Below are positions 25,480-33,728 of a stretch of DNA of 49,382 nt, in pieces. The stretch's first letter is position 1, and every line of letters starts with the position of its first letter. The translations under genes were made by a program, and so were the position numbers. Source of the stretch: Candidatus Hydrogenedentota bacterium. Lineage in GTDB: Bacteria > Hydrogenedentota > Hydrogenedentia > Hydrogenedentales > SLHB01. The notes beneath the pieces are model-generated. The model saw nothing but the letters and a program-made list of their open reading frames with translations. It searched no databases and was not told the origin of the DNA. Where the stretch lies: positions 1 through 49,382 of the forward strand of contig JACQVH010000225.1 in the NCBI GenBank assembly GCA_016209895.1, read 5' to 3'.

Positions 25480-27312
25480 ATGGTTCAATTGACGGCAAAG
25501 ACCGGCCCGAACAAGGGCGCGAGTTGGGCGATCACTGCGAAAGCTCTGGTCCTCGGACGCGGTACCATTTGCGACGTTGTGATCGCCGACCCCATGGTGT
25601 CCCGACGCCATTGCGAAATCTATCAAGTTGGTAGTGAAGTACATCTTACCGACCTCGGCAGCAGCAATACGACCCTTGTCAACGGCGCCCCGATCAAGGA
25701 ATGCGTGCTTAACATCGGCGACGAGATCGCGCTGGGACGCGTGGTGTTCATGGTTACCGGCGTCAATCCGGCCAGTGCCCAGTCCGTCGCCGATACGACC
25801 GAGGCGCGCACGTTGTCGCTCTCCGAAGGAGAGGCCCTGTACCTGACCAATAAGGTGGAAGAGGCGATGCTGCAAGGTCGGCCCAAGACCGTGCAGGACA
25901 TGAGCACGCTGTTCGCCATCGCCCGTTCCCTGAGCCGCACTACGACCGTCACCGAATTGGTGGATACATTGACGGAGCGGCTGATTGAACGGTTTCATCC
26001 GATGTGCGCCTGGATGGCGCGCTATCATCAGGAGGACGACGACTTGGTCTTCTACTCCCTGCGTCAGTTCCCAGCCTGCAGTTCAACGAATGCTCCGACC
26101 AGCACCATGATACGTACCTTGCGTGATCAGCGTGCCATGCTAACTCCCACCAAGAGCACTTCCGGCTCGCGAAAGTCGTTGGTGACGACGCTCGTCGCGC
26201 CGATGAGCGTCGGTGGTGAGATGGTCGCCGTGGTCACATTACAGACCCAGACGCCCCAGAGCGTCTACGATGACACGGACCTCGAATTCCTCATCGCGGT
26301 CGCGTATCAGGCGGCCCCATTCTTCCACACCGTCGAGCAGGTGGAGCGACTCCGTAGGGATAACGAGCGCCTGCGCCAACGTGCCGGGGAAAGTACGACG
26401 ATGGTGGGCGTCAGCAAGTCTATCGGCCACGTGCGCGGCCTGATTCAAAAGGCCGCGCGATCCGATCTGAACGTGCTGATACTAGGCGAGACGGGTACCG
26501 GAAAAGAATTGGCGGCAAGAATGATCCATGAGCAATCGTCGCGGGGCGACGGTCCGTTCATCATTGTCAATTGCGCGGCCATTCCGAAAGAACTGTTCGA
26601 AAGCGAGCTCTTCGGGTACGAAAAAGGCGCTTTTACGGGAGCGACGCAGCGCCGGATCGGTTGGGTCGAGCAGGCCCACGGAGGGACACTCTTCCTGGAC
26701 GAGGTCGGGGACCTGAGCCTGGACAACCAAGCCCGCATCCTGCGAGTCATTGAACTCGGCACCTTCCACCGCGTTGGCGCCGAGACCGAAAGCCATGTGG
26801 ACATCCGGGTTGTCGCGGCGACGAACCGCGATCTAGGCATTGGGGTGAGCGACGGAACCTTTCGGCAAGACCTCTACCATCGCTTGAACGGTTTCGAAAT
26901 TCACATCCCGCCCTTGCGCGAACGACCCTCGGATGTCCCGGTGTTGGCGGACCATTTCTTTCAACTGGGACTGAATCGCGCTAAACGCCCGCTCACCGGG
27001 ATTGACCCGGAGACTCTCGAATATCTCGCTTCCCGGCCGTGGTCGGGGAATGTCCGAGAACTGCGCAGTTCCGTGAATCGTGCCATTGCACTGGCGCGCA
27101 GTGGGATGCTCGTGAAAGAAGATTTTGCCACCGGGTCGGGAAAAGCCGAAGAAATCCGTGGGGAGATCTTGAGTTTGGCCGCCGTCGAACGGCAACACAT
27201 AACAAAAGTGCTAGGCGAATGCGGCCGAAACATCAGCCAAGCCGCGCGCGTCCTCGAAATCAGTCGCAATACGCTGTACAACAAGATCAGTGAATACGGC
27301 ATCGAAGTCTGA
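25480..27312 (+). CDS. FHA-GAF-sigma54 activator (AAA+, Fis HTH)
   Basis: 610 residues from the ATG at 25480; the ORF-track TTG start is 33 bases upstream. Domains: FHA (~15-95, '[27 protein letters not shown]...[11 protein letters not shown]'), which binds phosphothreonine peptides; GAF (~135-290); AAA+ (~310-550) with Walker A 'GETGTGKE', the sigma54-contact loop 'GAFTGA' and Walker B 'LFLDEVGDL'; and a C-terminal Fis HTH (~570-608, '[25 protein letters not shown]'). It would drive sigma54 promoters in response to a Ser/Thr kinase signal plus a small ligand. It lies 60 bp after speB and before two small ORFs with Fis-like helices. Its targets are not evident. Confidence 0.93.
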   Translation: MVQLTAKTGPNKGASWAITAKALVLGRGTICDVVIADPMVSRRHCEIYQVGSEVHLTDLGSSNTTLVNGAPIKECVLNIGDEIALGRVVFMVTGVNPASAQSVADTTEARTLSLSEGEALYLTNKVEEAMLQGRPKTVQDMSTLFAIARSLSRTTTVTELVDTLTERLIERFHPMCAWMARYHQEDDDLVFYSLRQFPACSSTNAPTSTMIRTLRDQRAMLTPTKSTSGSRKSLVTTLVAPMSVGGEMVAVVTLQTQTPQSVYDDTDLEFLIAVAYQAAPFFHTVEQVERLRRDNERLRQRAGESTTMVGVSKSIGHVRGLIQKAARSDLNVLILGETGTGKELAARMIHEQSSRGDGPFIIVNCAAIPKELFESELFGYEKGAFTGATQRRIGWVEQAHGGTLFLDEVGDLSLDNQARILRVIELGTFHRVGAETESHVDIRVVAATNRDLGIGVSDGTFRQDLYHRLNGFEIHIPPLRERPSDVPVLADHFFQLGLNRAKRPLTGIDPETLEYLASRPWSGNVRELRSSVNRAIALARSGMLVKEDFATGSGKAEEIRGEILSLAAVERQHITKVLGECGRNISQAARVLEISRNTLYNKISEYGIEV

Positions 27313-27634
27313 AATCCCACCCCCGTTTGGCCGAATCGTGTGGGTCTCCTGGGAAGTCTATGATATCCGCTATTCCATCGAGTATAGACGAAACGGGCCG
27401 CGCAAGCTGCCATCAAACTGCATGGCAGTACCGTCCATAAATTGAACAACCGTGCCAGTTGCGGCCCCGCGTTTCGGCCAATTCCTGACAAACGCCTTCC
27501 TACTGAAGTTGTAAGTCTTATTCCTACGCCGACTTGCGATACTGCTCCAAAAATTGGCACAAGAAGTGCTTCCAAAGAACCATCGGTTGAGCCGGAAGCC
27601 AACTCGATTCAGTTGAATCATTCGGAGTTTGAAC
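27313..27634. other. intergenic, no gene seen
   Basis: 322 bp after the sigma54 activator. It is AT-richer than its surroundings. A 111-residue minus ORF covers it but shows no recognisable domain or start signal, and I see no clear promoter. Confidence 0.4.
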
Positions 27635-27835
27635 GTGAGGAAGAAAGTTCGCGGCCCGGTTCGCAAGAGGCAGGAACCACCCGAATCTAAGTCTTTACGC
27701 GACAAGCGGAAACGTCACATTGAGGAAGTGCTGGCAATGACAGATTTTGATATGGAACAAGCGGCACAACTACTGGAAATATCGGTCACGGAACTTGAAG
27801 GTTGGATAAGTCGTTTGGGCATAGTGAAACCATAG
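27635..27835 (+). CDS. small Fis-like HTH protein
   Basis: 66 residues from a GTG preceded by GGAG 8 bases upstream (a TTG two codons earlier is the ORF-track start). A basic N-terminus ('VRKKVRGPVRKRQ') is followed by a Fis-type helix-turn-helix, 'RHIEEVLAMTDFDMEQAAQLLEISVTELEGWISRLGI'. This aligns with the C-terminus of the sigma54 activator just upstream ('[36 protein letters not shown]'). There is no other domain. It may be a free DNA-binding module or a decaying duplicate. Confidence 0.55.
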   Translation: MRKKVRGPVRKRQEPPESKSLRDKRKRHIEEVLAMTDFDMEQAAQLLEISVTELEGWISRLGIVKP

Positions 27836-28100
27836 AACTGTTGAGAATTTGAGCAATGGCTAGAGCAGACCTTAGTAATGGATTGAATCTGAGTGATCGG
27901 TCGAGACTCCTTATGAAGTCCGCCGAGCACATCTCAGAGGATGGCGTACCTGAAGTTACACGGTCGCGGATGCGTATGTGGTGGCTCACCACATTCAAAC
28001 ACTACGTGGTAAAGTCGGCCATCCACACTCCGAAATTGGGAAGCTTTGGCAGAATACGTTACGAGAGCGTATGGGTGTTGGAACACAAGAACGGCAAACG

Positions 28101-28370
28101 ATGACCCGCTACGACATTAAACAGGATACGCAACAAAGGTCACATACTGACCAACGCACGCAGGAGGACGCGTTTGGGCGTGTACTGGACGATTTTGGCG
28201 GAAATGTGAGTTTGGCGGCCAAGGCCTTGGGAATCGAGATTGAAACACTCCGGGGATGGACGGAAGGGGTTTGCCCTGGGACTGTTTCAAGGCCGGAAGA
28301 ATGGGCGCATCATATCGGGGTGTCGCGTTCCGCACCTACCTCGGCCCGGCCGACGGCCGCCCCTGACTAA
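28101..28370 (+). CDS. second small Fis-like HTH protein
   Basis: 89 residues from an internal ATG; the frame is open back to 27978 (GTG). The core 'DAFGRVLDDFGGNVSLAAKALGIEIETLRGWTEGV' has Fis-type spacing and shares the trailing 'LRGW/LEGW' with the ORF at 27635. The C-terminal ~30 residues are low-complexity. No good ribosome-binding site is visible, so the start is uncertain. It may be a remnant. Confidence 0.4.
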   Translation: MTRYDIKQDTQQRSHTDQRTQEDAFGRVLDDFGGNVSLAAKALGIEIETLRGWTEGVCPGTVSRPEEWAHHIGVSRSAPTSARPTAAPD

Positions 28371-28594
28371 TGAGGTAAGCTCTTTCGGATACGCGTCCAA
28401 ACTGAGGTGAAAGCGCAGAGATTCCTACACCACCAGAAGTAGCCCACGATGAGAGTCCTTTCCCACGTTCCGAGAGCGATGACCGGCATCGTTCATCGGC
28501 GGTAGTAGTGGGGTTCAAGGACAGCGGAAGACACGTAGAACCTGCGCTTTCTTCCTTGGTTAGCAAAGGACCGAGAGGATTCAGGAGACCTCTT

Positions 28595-29956
28595 CTAGGC
28601 AGTGAGCCTTGCCACCGCATCGTGGGCGGATACCACGCAATCGTTGAGACCCACCCCACGAAACGCGCTTCCGGCGAAAAACAGCCCCGGGTTGCGTTTC
28701 TGCGCGGCCTCGATGGCATCCAGTATCGCCCCGTGGCGCAAGGAATATTGTGCAATCCCCCTCCCATGACGGAACACCCAGTTCGCTTCCGCCGCCGTGC
28801 CAATCTTGAGCAAAGGATGCACTTCGCGTTCCAAGCACGAGACTAATTCCGCGTCGGAGAGTTGAATGGCCTCCGGGTCCGTTGCCCCGCCGAACATCGT
28901 ACGAAGCAGTATATAGCCGGGCGCTGCCTGCCGGGGAAACAGTGATGACGTCCAGAGACACCCGAGGGTCCGTTTCCCCTGGTTCCGCGGCACCAGGAAG
29001 CCAAAACCGTCCAGGTTGTGACCGACCTGCTCTTCGGAGTACGCTGTACACAGCACCACGACATGGGCGTATTCAATCTCGGACAGCGCCGCCGCGAGGT
29101 CTTGGTCCAACTCGCTGACGATCGGGGCCGAGGCATACGCCGGCAGCGCCAGTACAAGCGATTTCGTGTGGACCACGGTACCATCCTTCAATTGAATCTC
29201 GTAGCCGCCATTTCGCCTCCGCAGGCGCTGTACGGAAGCATTGAGGCGAATTCGTTCTTGCAGCACTTGATAGGCGGCTTGGGGCAGCACGCCTATGCCC
29301 TTATCGAAAGTCGTCAACACACCGCGCGGTCCGATGGGGCTCGCGCCTTTGTCCTCGCGCTTCTTGGCCATCAGGGCTTTGAATAGACTCCCGTATTCAC
29401 GCTCCATCGCGGCCATGCGCGGAAAGCAATGCGCCAATGAAAGTTGATGCGCATCGCCCGCAAAAATACCGGAGACCATCGGCGACACGAGCGTGTCGGC
29501 CGCCTCGCGTCCGATTCGGCGAGCGGCAAAGTCCCAGATGGACTCGGGGGTCTCGTCCCGTTTTCCGGCGATCAGAGGTTCGCAGAGTAGTCGCGCCCGT
29601 CCACGCAGAGAGAGTAACGATGTCAGCAGAAATCGCGGCGGCTGGACGACTTCCATTAAGCGACCGTTCTTTAGAATAAATCGGTGTTCCGCCGCGGCGT
29701 TCGCGCTGACGCATTGCTCGCTGATACCGAGGTCTCGAATCCACTCCAGCATCGTCGGTTCCCGATTCAGGAATCCGTTCGGTCCCCAGTCCAATGTAAA
29801 CCCGTTCACGTGGTCGGTGCGGGTATGGCCGCCAACCGCATTTGCGGCTTCCAACAGTAGGACTGGGTCGCGACCGAGATGGCGCGCGAGATAGTACGCG
29901 GCGCACAGGCCAGTCACGCCTCCGCCCAAAACAGCTACATTTACGTCGTCAGACAT
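28595..29956 (-). CDS. hemY: protoporphyrinogen/coproporphyrinogen oxidase
   Basis: 453 residues from the ATG at 29956; the ORF track runs 152 codons further through repeats and is rejected there. FAD-binding 'VAVLGGGVTGLCAAYYLARHLG' (residues 7-28) is followed by 'GGHTRTDHVNGFTLDWGPNGFLN'. Substrate-domain motifs are 'SPMVSGIFAGDAHQLSLAHCFPRM' and the C-terminal 'PGLFFAGSAFRGVGLNDCVVSAHDAV'. It catalyses the late oxidation step of heme synthesis at the membrane. hemN lies 2.3 kb away on the same strand with mobile debris between. Whether the substrate is proto- or coproporphyrinogen cannot be told here. Confidence 0.9.
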   Translation of the reverse strand: MSDDVNVAVLGGGVTGLCAAYYLARHLGRDPVLLLEAANAVGGHTRTDHVNGFTLDWGPNGFLNREPTMLEWIRDLGISEQCVSANAAAEHRFILKNGRLMEVVQPPRFLLTSLLSLRGRARLLCEPLIAGKRDETPESIWDFAARRIGREAADTLVSPMVSGIFAGDAHQLSLAHCFPRMAAMEREYGSLFKALMAKKREDKGASPIGPRGVLTTFDKGIGVLPQAAYQVLQERIRLNASVQRLRRRNGGYEIQLKDGTVVHTKSLVLALPAYASAPIVSELDQDLAAALSEIEYAHVVVLCTAYSEEQVGHNLDGFGFLVPRNQGKRTLGCLWTSSLFPRQAAPGYILLRTMFGGATDPEAIQLSDAELVSCLEREVHPLLKIGTAAEANWVFRHGRGIAQYSLRHGAILDAIEAAQKRNPGLFFAGSAFRGVGLNDCVVSAHDAVARLTA

Positions 29957-30135
29957 CTCTGTCGTCTCATCCGGAAGACATTCTATCTTGACAATAGAAC
30001 TTCGCGACCGGTCATCGCAAGTCGGTAAACTCGTCGCGGGCGTGTAGGTGACTCGTGGGGCCAGCGAAAAGGGGCTGGATTGGCGTAGGCGATTGACATA
30101 TAAGGACTTACAGGAATGAAAGGGTTGTGATCCTG

Positions 30136-30243
30136 GTGAAAAACCGTGCAAAATCTGTGAAAAACCGTACATTTTTGGTGAAAACCTGTGAAAAAGCGTG
30201 CAAGATTCGTGAAAAAGCGTGTAAAATCTGTGAAACATTTTTG
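30136..30243. repeat. 21-bp tandem repeat array
   Basis: Units begin GTGAAAAA(C/G)CGT: 30136, 30157, a 10-bp truncated unit at 30178, then 30188, 30209, and a partial unit at 30230. Consensus about GTGAAAAANCGTGCAAAATCT. The 21-bp period keeps all frames open and equals two helical turns. No spacers, so not CRISPR. Confidence 0.75.
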
Positions 30244-30973
30244 TAGGAACTATTCGATTGCGGATTGCGGATTGAACTGATTGCGGATTGAACCGATTGC
30301 GGGTTGCGGATTGTGAACGGTGAAGGCTGGAGCGGGGTGGCAGATGACGTGTAGGCACATATTCCTCCTTTCCTGGGCAGGCCGCACCGAGGCAGGCATG
30401 CCCGCGTTGCAAATATCCCTCTATATATATAGCCCCGGGCGTTGCACTGGACGTGTGAATTATGTGAACACTGGACGGCGAATTACGAAATGGAACATTT
30501 TGCGAAACGCGGGGGAGGTCGGGGAATAGAGTTTAGGGACAGGGTACAAGGACCAGCAGGGGACTAAACCCAAGTCAGTCCACCGGTCGAGATAGCGGCT
30601 ACCCCGCGACGACTACGCTGCCCCGGCCTTTCCGACCGCCTTCAATCGGAATGAGCGGCAGGATTCTGCCGTATTACTGGGCCGGTGCGGATTGCGGCCA
30701 TAGAGGAGGCGAATTGTGTGGTGTCGCACAAGAAATGAGCATCGAAATCCGGGTAACGTCCCCCACTTCCCCTGATACCCGAACCCAAGAAGAATCCGCC
30801 GCGGCGGACAGCGTCCCTTCGACGAACTTGTGCTATACTATGCCATCGAGCGTGCGATTGTCAGAATACGTGGACGGTGGCGCGGACGCGGCTTACAAGC
30901 TTTAACACGGCCTGCGCCCCGACGGCGTTTGGTCGGATGTCAGCCCGGCCGTCGAAAGCGAAATCACGCTGGT
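30244..30973. other. intergenic debris, no supported gene
   Basis: About 730 bp with the GATTGCG repeat at its left end, a TATATATATA run near 30422-30431, and an open reading frame (30651-30905) with no recognisable domain. No promoter or gene could be supported. It ends at the integrase remnant. Confidence 0.4.
30255..30313. repeat. degenerate GATTGCGG tandem repeat
   Basis: 'CGATTGCGGATTGCGGATTG' and continuing variants (GATTGAAC, GATTGCGG) repeat 7 to 8 bp words for ~59 bp. A related CGATTRCGA pattern occurs at 38059-38112. Confidence 0.65.
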
Positions 30974-31096
30974 GGTTACGACATTCGAACCGTCCAGGAG
31001 CTTTTGGGTCATAGCGACGTCAAGACGACGATGGTCTATACCCACGTCCTCAATCGGGGACCCGCCGGAGTTCGCAGTCCCGTGGACGAGCTTTGA
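30974..31096 (+). pseudogene. integron-type tyrosine integrase, C-terminal remnant
   Basis: 40 residues ending in TGA: '[20 protein letters not shown]' followed by '[20 protein letters not shown]'. This is the last catalytic segment of tyrosine recombinases with the conserved 'LLGH' His and the nucleophile Tyr of 'YTHV'. '[13 protein letters not shown]' is particularly close to integron integrases. The catalytic Arg region and everything before it are missing, so it is inactive. A MazF toxin-antitoxin pair follows 240 bp downstream. Confidence 0.75.
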
Positions 31097-31123
31097 GGCC
31101 AGCGAAGATGGACATTATATGCC

Positions 31124-31261
31124 GATCCGCATAACACGCCATGATAAATGGCCACACGAACCAAGAATGGCTGATATTGCAGGGATTATCGTGTATTTCC
31201 CAAGAAAACCGACGGCGTCTTATACGGACAAGAAACCAGAATCCCGCATCTTATGCGGATC
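31124..31261. repeat. 11-bp inverted-repeat pair GATCCGCATAA/TTATGCGGATC
   Basis: Perfect complements at 31124-31134 and 31251-31261 with 116 bp between. The right copy also forms a local hairpin, CCGCAT-CTT-ATGCGG (31244-31258). No ORF spans the interval convincingly. It may be a small non-autonomous mobile element or a recombination site left from the integrase. Confidence 0.5.
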
Positions 31262-31291
31262 AATCTAATTATTGTTAGCCACAAGAAAGAC

Positions 31292-31325
31292 TTGAAAGAT
31301 CCGACGGTATGACGTATTGTAATAC
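31292..31325 (+). promoter_or_regulatory. toxin-antitoxin promoter and palindrome
   Basis: TTGAAA (31292-31297), 17-bp spacer, TATTGT (31315-31320). The palindrome GTATT-GT-AATAC (31314-31325) overlaps the -10, a usual place for antitoxin autorepression. The ribosome-binding site GGAGGTG follows. Confidence 0.55.
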
Positions 31326-31337
31326 CGGAGGTGAAAG

Positions 31338-31580
31338 ATGAGCACGGCAAAAATCGCAATTTCCATTGAAGAAGAAGTTCTGGGCAAGCTCGACAGGCTT
31401 GTTTCGTCCAAGGTATTCCCGAACAGAAGTAAGGCCATTCAAGAAGCGATCAAAGAAAAGCTCTCTCGGGTCAATAGGAGCCGTTTGGCACGAGAGTGCG
31501 CGAAACTAGATCCAACTGTTGAAAAGGCTATTGCTGAGGAAGGGTTTTCGCGGGAAATCGAAGAATGGCCAGAATACTGA
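31338..31580 (+). CDS. ribbon-helix-helix antitoxin
   Basis: 80 residues. The N-terminal '[40 protein letters not shown]' is a ribbon-helix-helix DNA-binding domain; the acidic, probably disordered C-terminus ('[18 protein letters not shown]') would wrap the toxin. An ideal 'GGAGGTG' precedes the ATG. It overlaps the toxin gene by 16 bp. It neutralises the toxin and likely represses the operon through the palindrome at 31314. Confidence 0.9.
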   Translation: MSTAKIAISIEEEVLGKLDRLVSSKVFPNRSKAIQEAIKEKLSRVNRSRLARECAKLDPTVEKAIAEEGFSREIEEWPEY

Positions 31581-31903
31581 GGGGCGAAGTCTACTGGGCA
31601 AATCTCGATCCGGCAAAAGGGCACGAACAATCCGGCCAGAGGCCAGTGCTTGTCCTCAGCCAAGATGTCTTCAACGAGCGGTCGGGTGTCGTCATTGCCG
31701 TTGCTCTTACCAGCCAACCACAGAAGGCGGGATTCCCGCTCACTCTTCCGCTATCCAGTTCTTCCCTTCCGAAGCAATCGTGGGTTAAGATCAGCCAGAT
31801 TCGTACTCTCTCGCGTGAGCGTCTCGGAAAGCGCATCACTAGGATCTCGCCGGAAGAACTCGACCTCGTCATAGAAGGCCTAAATGAAATCATAGGTGGC
31901 TAA
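31565..31903 (+). CDS. MazF/PemK-type toxin endoribonuclease
   Basis: 112 residues of the CcdB/MazF fold. The first strand '[27 protein letters not shown]' holds the catalytic Arg of 'GQRPVLV', and '[18 protein letters not shown]' holds the conserved SQIRT segment. It cleaves mRNA when free of antitoxin. It follows a RHH (MazE9-like) antitoxin, sits in a remnant-rich region and is close to an integrase fragment, consistent with arrival by horizontal transfer. Confidence 0.93.
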   Translation: MARILRGEVYWANLDPAKGHEQSGQRPVLVLSQDVFNERSGVVIAVALTSQPQKAGFPLTLPLSSSSLPKQSWVKISQIRTLSRERLGKRITRISPEELDLVIEGLNEIIGG

Positions 31904-32063
31904 CCCGGCAATGGAGCCGACGGTGGCTATCGTCAAGAGGCGGGCGCCGGTCCGCGTGTAGGGGCGCCCCCGCGGCTCATCGCTACGTTACACTCTCCCA
32001 TCTGCCTTCTTGGCCTTTTCCGCCAGTTCCTGGCCGGCCGCCGAGAATGTCCCGGAGGTCCGC

Positions 32064-32183
32064 CTGCACCGGCTTCACGAAGGCAAGCGCGAGGTGCGTG
32101 TGTTCGACGACGTAGACGACGATGTGACGATGCCGGCGCGCAGGTTTGGCAAGCGCCTTCGCAGCTACCACGCAATGGGAAAT
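32064..32183 (+). pseudogene. DEAD/DEAH helicase C-terminal fragment
   Basis: The ~40 residues 'LHRLHEGKREVRVFDDVDDD' and 'VTMPARRFGKRLRSYHAMGN' resemble the tail of large restriction-type DEAD/DEAH helicases ('LHR.H..K.EVRVYDYVD..VPML.RMF.KRLRGY.AMGY'). Nothing before it matches, and its frame continues into antisense hemN. This looks like a relic. Confidence 0.45.
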
Positions 32184-32234
32184 ACGGTCCAGGCAAATGA
32201 CGAACAATTGCCTTTGCCTTACAATATAGGGACG

Positions 32235-33626
32235 CTATACCGAGCGGGAGAAGGCGTGATGGACGGCGGTTTTTTGGAGGTAGGCATCGAAGACGGTGGC
32301 GACGTTGCGGATGAAGACTTGGCCGAGCGCGAGGACTTTCAGGTTACCATTTTCACGCGCGAGAAATCCTTGCTCGTAGTACTCGCGCAGGGCGTGTTCC
32401 TCGCTTGCGAAGTACGTTTCATAGGCTACGCCGAATCGCTTACCTAGCTCCTGGGTATCCAGATAGAAATTGCACATCAGTTGCCGAATGACCCACGCTC
32501 GAACGCGGTCGTCCGCCGAAAGATGGCAGCCGGAAGCCGTCGGGAAACGTCCTTCGTCAATGGCGGCGTAATAGCGCGACAGCTTTTTTTCGTTCTGCGC
32601 GTAGACGCCGCCGACCTCGCTGATGGCGGAAGTTCCGAACGAAACCATTTCGGCGGCCGGGACCACGGTGTAGCCCATGAAATTGCGATGCAATCGGCGT
32701 TCGTGCATCGCGACCGCCAACTCGTCGTAGGACACGGCAAAGTGATCCATCCCGATTGCTTCGTACCCTGCAGCCAGCAAAAGTTTCCGAGCCGTAGCAA
32801 TCAGGTCGTATTTTTCGGGACCGGTGGGTAGTTTCCCGACGTCAATGTGGCGCTGATTGTGCAATTTCGCGGGTAGGTAGGCATAACTATAGATGGCCAG
32901 GCGGTCCGGATGAATATCAATGATCTTGTGGATAGTCTCGGTCCAGGTGTCGAGTCGCTGACCCGGAAGACCATAGATAAGGTCAATGTTGATTCCCTGG
33001 AAGCCCACCTCGCGACACCACGTGAACAGTCGCCGGGTCTCTTCTTCAGACTGGTTACGGTGAATCTCGCACTGAACTTGCGGGTCGAGGTCTTGTACCC
33101 CCATGCTTACTCGATTGAACCCCAACTCGCGCAACGTCTCGACTTGTTCCCGGGTCGTCACTCGGGGGTCCACCTCGAGGGCGGTCTCCGCCTGGGCATC
33201 CACAGTAAAATGCCGCGCGACCGAACCGAACAACTGACGAATCTGTTCCGGAGACAAGTACGTCGGGGTGCCACCACCCCAGTGCAACTGTTTGATCCAA
33301 CTACGGCCAGCCAGCGCCTGCGCCGCCATGGCCAGTTCCCGGTCCACGTAACCCAGGTACTTGTCGGCGACTCCTTCCTTGCGGGAAATGACCACGTTGC
33401 AACCGCAAAACGCGCAACGCTCGTGACAGAATGGGACGTGTATGTACAGAGACAGGGGCTCGTCCGGACGGGCTGCCGCGTCGGCCAATGCCGTCCGGTA
33501 TTCCTGGTCGGTAAAGTCCTCCCGCCATTCTGGCGCGGTCGGATAGCTGGTATAACGCGGGGCCGGCCGATCGTACCGAAGAAGCAGTTCACGGGTGACT
33601 TCCACCGCTGTTTCGGGCGGGTTCAT
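32235..33626 (-). CDS. hemN: oxygen-independent coproporphyrinogen III oxidase
   Basis: 463 residues from the ATG at 33626 (the GTG at 33701 adds 25 residues unlike the family). The family opening 'RYDRPAPRYTSYPTAPEW' and the radical SAM cluster 'CHERCAFCGC' (CxxxCxxC plus the fourth Cys typical of true HemN) are both present, followed by 'HWGGGTPTYLSPEQI', 'SMGVQDLDPQVQCEIHR' and 'IDLIYGLPGQ'. It converts coproporphyrinogen III to protoporphyrinogen IX anaerobically with SAM. With hemY on the same strand it suggests heme synthesis under low oxygen. Confidence 0.94.
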   Translation of the reverse strand: MNPPETAVEVTRELLLRYDRPAPRYTSYPTAPEWREDFTDQEYRTALADAAARPDEPLSLYIHVPFCHERCAFCGCNVVISRKEGVADKYLGYVDRELAMAAQALAGRSWIKQLHWGGGTPTYLSPEQIRQLFGSVARHFTVDAQAETALEVDPRVTTREQVETLRELGFNRVSMGVQDLDPQVQCEIHRNQSEEETRRLFTWCREVGFQGINIDLIYGLPGQRLDTWTETIHKIIDIHPDRLAIYSYAYLPAKLHNQRHIDVGKLPTGPEKYDLIATARKLLLAAGYEAIGMDHFAVSYDELAVAMHERRLHRNFMGYTVVPAAEMVSFGTSAISEVGGVYAQNEKKLSRYYAAIDEGRFPTASGCHLSADDRVRAWVIRQLMCNFYLDTQELGKRFGVAYETYFASEEHALREYYEQGFLARENGNLKVLALGQVFIRNVATVFDAYLQKTAVHHAFSRSV

Positions 33627-33728
33627 GAGTGTATTAGGCTCCACTGAAATTATACGTTCAACCTCGGCAACACTCAAACCCGAAGCATCGCTTCTGGCCA
33701 CGCGATGAACCGAGAGGTCTTCGCGGCT

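Noticed and set aside
27856-28104. 82-residue plus ORF between the two Fis-like ORFs
   Set aside because: No domain or ribosome-binding site, and it overlaps the open frame of the second Fis-like ORF.
30136-30243. CRISPR array
   Set aside because: Units abut without spacers and no cas gene is present.
29957-30412. 152-codon N-terminal extension of the hemY ORF
   Set aside because: It reads through the 21-bp and GATTGCG repeats, has no homology, and the canonical FAD motif starts 7 residues after the internal ATG at 29956.
30651-31096. Complete integrase or other gene upstream of the integrase tail
   Set aside because: The frames at 30651 and 30830 show no integrase N-terminal or catalytic-Arg motifs; only the final 40 residues match.
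31118-31275. attC recombination site
   Set aside because: The arms do not contain matching RYYYAAC/GTTRRRY core sites; kept only as an inverted-repeat pair.
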